From the NCBI GenBank assembly GCA_945859605.1, contig OX243815.1:42986459-43050458 (forward strand): a DNA stretch of 64,000 nt. Reading direction: 5' to 3'. Made by a program: the position numbers and the translations under genes. Positions 59,701 to 64,000 of this stretch are shown here, piece by piece; position 1 is the stretch's first letter, and each line of letters opens with the position of its first letter. The notes beneath the pieces were generated by a model. That model worked only from the letters and a program-made list of their open reading frames with translations, was not told the origin of the DNA and did no database searches. This DNA comes from Lumbricus rubellus (lineage: Eukaryota; Annelida; Clitellata; Crassiclitellata; Lumbricidae).

Positions 59701-60704
59701 GTGTTGCTACAATCATCCATCGCTGCAATCAAACTCTGCTTGTACTTTTTTTTTGATGCCCATCAATCTGAGATGCGGAGTATTTAGCAAACAGAAATGG
59801 GTTTCAAAATCTCGTGCTTCATATTGCTCATATCTTTCATTGCGAAAATTTCCAGTTCAAAAGCTATCAATGTGCTAGGAAGAGCAAGAAAAAATCAATT
59901 AAATCAAAGTAGGCCTATACACGTGTGTGAGTAGGTTGTGTAAGTATAATCATTATAGCCAACGCAAGTTTGAATGCCTATATAGCTTATATACACACGC
60001 ATAGATATTTAGAAGCTCGTAAGTAATGTGCAAGTTGTCCAAAACTAGGCCTAGGCCTACATGAAGTAAAATATATTCTACAGATTGCCTAACTACACGA
60101 ACGGAGGTTTAAATGTTGTGCTGTAAATTATGTTGACACAGAAGCAATTTAATAGCAATAATAATTGTTATGGTATCCAGACCATCACAGCATCTTAAGG
60201 TCTACTGTAACAGTTATCGGGCTTAGACAACGGCTAGAAGAAGTGTCTAGTCTCAGACGACATCGCGTCATGTAGACTATTGTCTTTGACTCGGCACTTC
60301 AGAAAAGTTCCAACTTAAAAAGTCTCGCAGAGTCTTCGCAACGATAATAATGTCCACGTCGTTGTCTTAGCACCTACACATCCTACACTCAAACATTTCA
60401 TGCCATCACTAGGCCTATAGCACGGGCAACAGCTTCAAAATACTAAACCAGATAGAATTCAATAAAAATATCAGTGCCTCATGTAATTATTAGGCTACAT
60501 GTTGATTTTTACCTTAGAAGTCAATAAACAGAAATCGAATGAAAATTAATTTGGTGGCTTCTTCTGTAATAGTGTTCTTAGGTTCTGATTCTTGCGTCTG
60601 TCTGCGGTAGGCTATTTCTTCTGGTAAAATGAATGAAAAACAGAATGTCAATTAAATATTTTTCTTAATGGTGACTTCAACTTTGTCGAAAATTATGGTC
60701 TCAG
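59701..60704 (+). other. Intron between leader c and coding exon 1 of M1 gene 2
   Basis: No element or exon recognised. Confidence 0.4.
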
Positions 60705-61251
60705 GCTGTGATCCCTTCATCAGCATGTGGTGCTTCCTGATTTTGATTCTGGCTGTTTCATCTTACGTCGATTCATGTGGATGTGAGAAGAACTCATTCT
60801 TCTCGGACGACGCATCAAGTCGACGCAAGAGAAGCGACGACGACAGTGAGCCATGGAAGAATCCCAACCTGCCGGACACCATCGTACCCACACTTTACAA
60901 TCTAACTATCTATCCTGACTTCCGATACGGTGATAACATTAAGCGTTTCCATGGAACCGTTTCAATCGAAATCAACGTTCTCAAGCCAACAAACGTCTTC
61001 ATCGTTCACACGAAGCAATTGCTAATCTCCGACCACAGAGTTTACGACAGCAACGACCACGAAGTGTCTAAAATTGATAACTTCACTGTTGCGGAAAACG
61101 ATTACTTCGTGACGCGGACCAGAGAGCCGTTGGAAGGCAAAGCTAGACTATTGTTCTATTTCCAAGGGCAGATGGCCATCGTTGATGACTCAAACTTCAC
61201 TTGCTCCGGCATGTACAATATCAAGTATGCCAAAGAGAACGGAGATGAGAG
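60705..61251 (+). CDS. M1 gene 2, coding exon 1
   Basis: Acceptor TGGTCTCAG, 20 nt 5'UTR, 175 codons plus two bases. The donor is canonical GTAAGT where gene 1 has GCAAGT. The product has a signal peptide, a short Cys-containing linker, RRKR, then the M1 N-terminal beta domain. Confidence 0.9.
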
Positions 61252-62977
61252 GTAAGTGAAAGACACGCCGTCCTGTCCAGTTAATTAAATGCTGATAATA
61301 ATAGGCTAATAATAATAATAATAATAATAAGAAGAATGATGATGATAATGATGATGATGATAATAATAATAATAATTGTTTGACTTTTAGAGGTACATTT
61401 TTCAACTGGGACCTTGACGAGTAGGGTCCATTCCAGAACAAATGTAATCTGATTTTGTCGATAATGTTGAGGTTCCTCGAGGGATCATGTTTACCTCAGT
61501 GCAGAAAAAAATCTTTTCTTTATTATTCATTCTGCACTCAGCAGAATAAAACTTTCTTCCGCGGTGGATCCAGATGCGGTGTACTACCGATGGACCACCG
61601 TGTCACGCCCATTTGCAATAAGCAATGCATGCAGTGCAATAACGTGCAAAACTTTGTGCTTGCGAGTGTGTTCTTGCATGATTCTTAACTGTATACAGAA
61701 AAATAATTATATGTCGAAGCTTCCAATAGGCTCCACATTCACAATAGCCTAAATGGCGTTCTTTGCTCAATAACTTGCCTTACATCTGAATCCCCAAATT
61801 TATCAATGTAGCCTAATTGTATTGTATTGTATTTAAACATTTATAAAGCGCCTCTAGTAGGGTGAACCGTTCAGAGGCGCTCCCAGTGCGCAAGGCCCAG
61901 CGAGAAGAAACAGGTTTTGAGAAGAGACAAAGCAGAGGAGAGACTACCAGAAAGAAGTGTAGAGCGAACAGAAGGAGAAAGGGCATTCCAAAGAGAAGGA
62001 CCAATTGAGATAAATGATCGAGACTGAGCCATAACAGTTCTAGACCGAGGAACTAAGAGGTCAAATCTGTTGGATGAACGAAGTGGACGGTGGGAGGAAG
62101 CTGAGTGAGGACGAAGTAAAACATTAGTGAGATATTCTGGGGCAAGACCCCGTTGAGCCTTTATGATCAAAGTGAGGACCTTAAATTGTGTGCGAGCACG
62201 GAGAGGAAGCCAGTGAAGTTCATGAAACATAAAGGTAGAGATGTGAGAGTACTTGGGAAGGCGGGCAATCAATCTAGCAGCTGAGTTGAGAACCAACTGA
62301 ATCGGTGAAAGACGAACTTTAGGAAGACCAATGAGGAGAGCATTGCAATAGTCAATTCGTGAACATATAAAAGCATGAATTAAGGTAGTGAAGATGGAGG
62401 AGGAGACAGAGCGACGAATGGCTCTGAGACGTCTGAAATGGAAATATGACGAGCTTGTCACATTGGAAATATGCTCAGTAAAGGTAAGTGAGCTATCAAT
62501 TTCAACACCCAGATCCCGAACACTTGAAGAGCAGGAAAACAGCGGAAATTTTTCAGAGAGCAGAATGAAATTAAGCTTCTGGAGCTGCTGGGGAGTCACT
62601 TCTCAACATGCAACGGCACTATAAAATTACTATTGGTGTCAAGCATGTAGGCTACTTATTTTGGAATCCACAATGAAGAAAAGTCAAATTTTCCTTAAAA
62701 GTGGGCATCTTGGAGCACCCTCCCCTAACCTACTGATAAATTAATTATCGTCTATTTATAACAAAATCTCGTTTTATGATTGCTGTAATAGCATTTGATT
62801 TTAAATTACGCGTCTTCTCTGTTTTTGATGAACAGCCGTTTATTGGTGACCGATTTCAGTCCAAATAACGCCCGATACGTCTTTCCTTGTTTCGATGAAC
62901 CGCATTTCAAGGCGAATTTCAGAATCCATATTAACATCTATAAAACGTTGACTGTTCTGTCCAACATGCCAATGGAG
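60725..62977 (+). CDS. M1 aminopeptidase-like paralogue, gene 2 (3' partial)
   Basis: The first two coding exons (60725-61251, 62836-62977) of a tandem paralogue that continues past the window. The signal peptide [16 protein letters not shown] is nearly identical to that of gene 1. It is followed by an insertion with a furin-type RRKR site, then [20 protein letters not shown]. Exon 2 has [20 protein letters not shown] and LSNMPME. ATG 60725 is preferred over the in-frame upstream ATG 60668 because it lies 20 nt after the acceptor, exactly as in gene 1. The zinc-binding region is not in the window, so activity cannot be judged. Confidence 0.92.
61252..61839 (+). other. M1 gene 2 intron 1, first part
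   Basis: AAT/GAT microsatellite at about 61299-61375. Otherwise nothing recognised. Confidence 0.5.
61840..62600 (-). mobile_element. CR1/L2-like LINE 3' fragment
   Basis: A 242-codon open frame on the minus strand (61871-62599) carries the end of ORF2: [49 protein letters not shown], and ends HWERL. The stop codon lies inside GGGAGCGCCTCTGA, the motif shared with the SINE tail. The 5' side is truncated. Confidence 0.88.
62836..62977 (+). CDS. M1 gene 2, exon 2
   Basis: Acceptor TTGATGAACAG, donor GTAAGT. 142 bp, same length and phase as gene 1 exon 2. It contains [13 protein letters not shown]. Confidence 0.93.
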
Positions 62978-63081
62978 GTAAGTGACCACAGAATGCCCCC
63001 AGAATAAATTGCAAATTATTCGATTTTATGGCGTGCGTCCTGTTTGTGGGCACTAAGTGATCTAACCTAATCTAATCTAAC

Positions 63082-63274
63082 CTCTCGACCTCTGCATACT
63101 CAGAGGCGCTCCCGACTACAACGCGGACACTGCATCGGAGTTTCACGCCGAAGCGCTGAGGAATTGCGAGTAAAGGACTTGCCCAAGGTCCCTACGAGGC
63201 GACTCGAGGTGGATTCGAACCTGCAACACTCCGGCTGCAAGGCAACGAACATACCCACTACACCACCGCGCCCA
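63082..63274 (-). mobile_element. tRNA-derived SINE, copy 9
   Basis: Minus orientation. CAGAGGCGCTCCCGACTAC through GGTGGATTCGAACC to CACCACCGCGCCC. The extreme tail is lost. Confidence 0.87.
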
Positions 63275-63460
63275 CAATTTGGATGGGAGGAAAAGAGGAA
63301 TGAAGGAAGATAGTAAAGGAGCCCAGTGATCAATTATTGTAGACAGTTGCTCAGAAGAAGCTCCATAGTAAGAATTGCCGCTATAATTAATATCAGGTAT
63401 TTCAAAGCACTTCATGAAACAATTGCAGCAAGAGACCGTCGCCCTTTTGTCCAATCCACC

Positions 63461-63462
<2 letters not shown>

Positions 63463-63491
<29 letters not shown>

Positions 63492-64000
63492 TGTATGTAT
63501 GTATGTATGTATGTATGTATGTATGTATGTATGTATGTATGTATGTATGTATGTATGTATGTATGTATGTATGTATGTATGTATGTATGTATGTATGTAT
63601 GTATGTATGTATGTATGTATGTATGTATGTATGTATGTATGTATGTATGTATGTATGTATGTATGTATGTATGTATGTATGTATGTATGTATGTATGTAT
63701 GTATGTATGTATGTATGTATGTATGTATGTATGTATGTATGTATGTATGTATGTATGTATGTATGTATGTATGTATGTATGTATGTATGTATGTATGTAT
63801 GTATGTATGTATGTATGTATGTATGTATGTATGTATGTATGTATGTATGTATGTATGTATGTATGTATGTATGTATGTATGTATGTATGTATGTATGTAT
63901 GTATGTATGTATGTATGTATGTATGTATGTATGTATGTATGTATGTATGTATGTATGTATGTATGTATGTATGTATGTATGTATGTATGTATGTATGTAT
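63463..64000. repeat. (ATGT)n microsatellite, at least 538 bp
   Basis: More than 130 uninterrupted tetranucleotide units running off the right edge of the window. Confidence 0.98.

Noticed and set aside
60668..60724. Upstream in-frame ATG as start of M1 gene 2
   Set aside because: It lies upstream of the expected acceptor at 60704 and would bury the signal peptide; gene 1 has no equivalent.
63463..64000. CRISPR-like or centromeric array
   Set aside because: Pure tetranucleotide microsatellite without spacers.

Overview
The window is metazoan nuclear DNA: spliced genes with large introns, non-LTR retrotransposons, tRNA-derived SINEs, many DNA transposons and long microsatellites. The palindromic octamer TAGGCCTA occurs roughly 40 times where about one would be expected. 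I suspect a marine deuterostome such as an echinoderm, but the sequence does not prove the species. There is no prokaryotic gene organisation, CRISPR array, intact rRNA gene or convincing functional tRNA.

Layout, all genes on the + strand. (1) 197-12643: two tandem pi-class glutathione S-transferase genes (A 197-4190, B 9735-12643) with the same six-exon 3' structure. The small first coding exon was not found for either. (2) 13190-15750: a duplicated promoter/leader region. (3) 15770-54579: one large gene of at least 18 coding exons, about 915 residues, encoding a secreted M1 (aminopeptidase N/gluzincin) family protein. (4) 60725-62977: the first two coding exons of a tandem M1 paralogue that runs off the window, preceded by a leader exon homologous to that of gene 1.

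The main biological observation is that the complete M1 protein keeps the M1 fold signatures but has lost its catalytic apparatus. HEXXH reads NALAH, the GXMEN loop reads GATEN, and the transition-state tyrosine is isoleucine, while the third zinc ligand (NEG) stays at the exact X18 spacing. Nearly all splice junctions are phase-consistent, so it looks like a pseudoenzyme rather than a decayed gene. One junction (36010 to about 39472) is unresolved and could instead mark a break. Three of the roughly 30 coding splice donors, plus one leader donor, are GC rather than GT.

Much of the rest is mobile DNA, often nested: hAT-type non-autonomous elements with 8-bp target duplications (6518, 20059, 20980, 21723, 44496, 50534, 52104), a mariner (43965-46352), a fold-back Tc1 (27864-29492) inside a CACTA-like element (24524-30374), a piggyBac pseudogene, a pogo/Tigger-like element, an LTR-element-like fragment, CR1/L2-like LINE 3' ends, and about nine copies of a tRNA-SINE whose tail matches the LINE 3' end. 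Four long snap-back palindromes and a microsatellite of at least 538 bp at the right edge complete the picture.

GST-pi and M1 aminopeptidases can act in the same detoxification route (glutathione conjugate processing), but with a catalytically dead M1 gene any functional link here is only inference.
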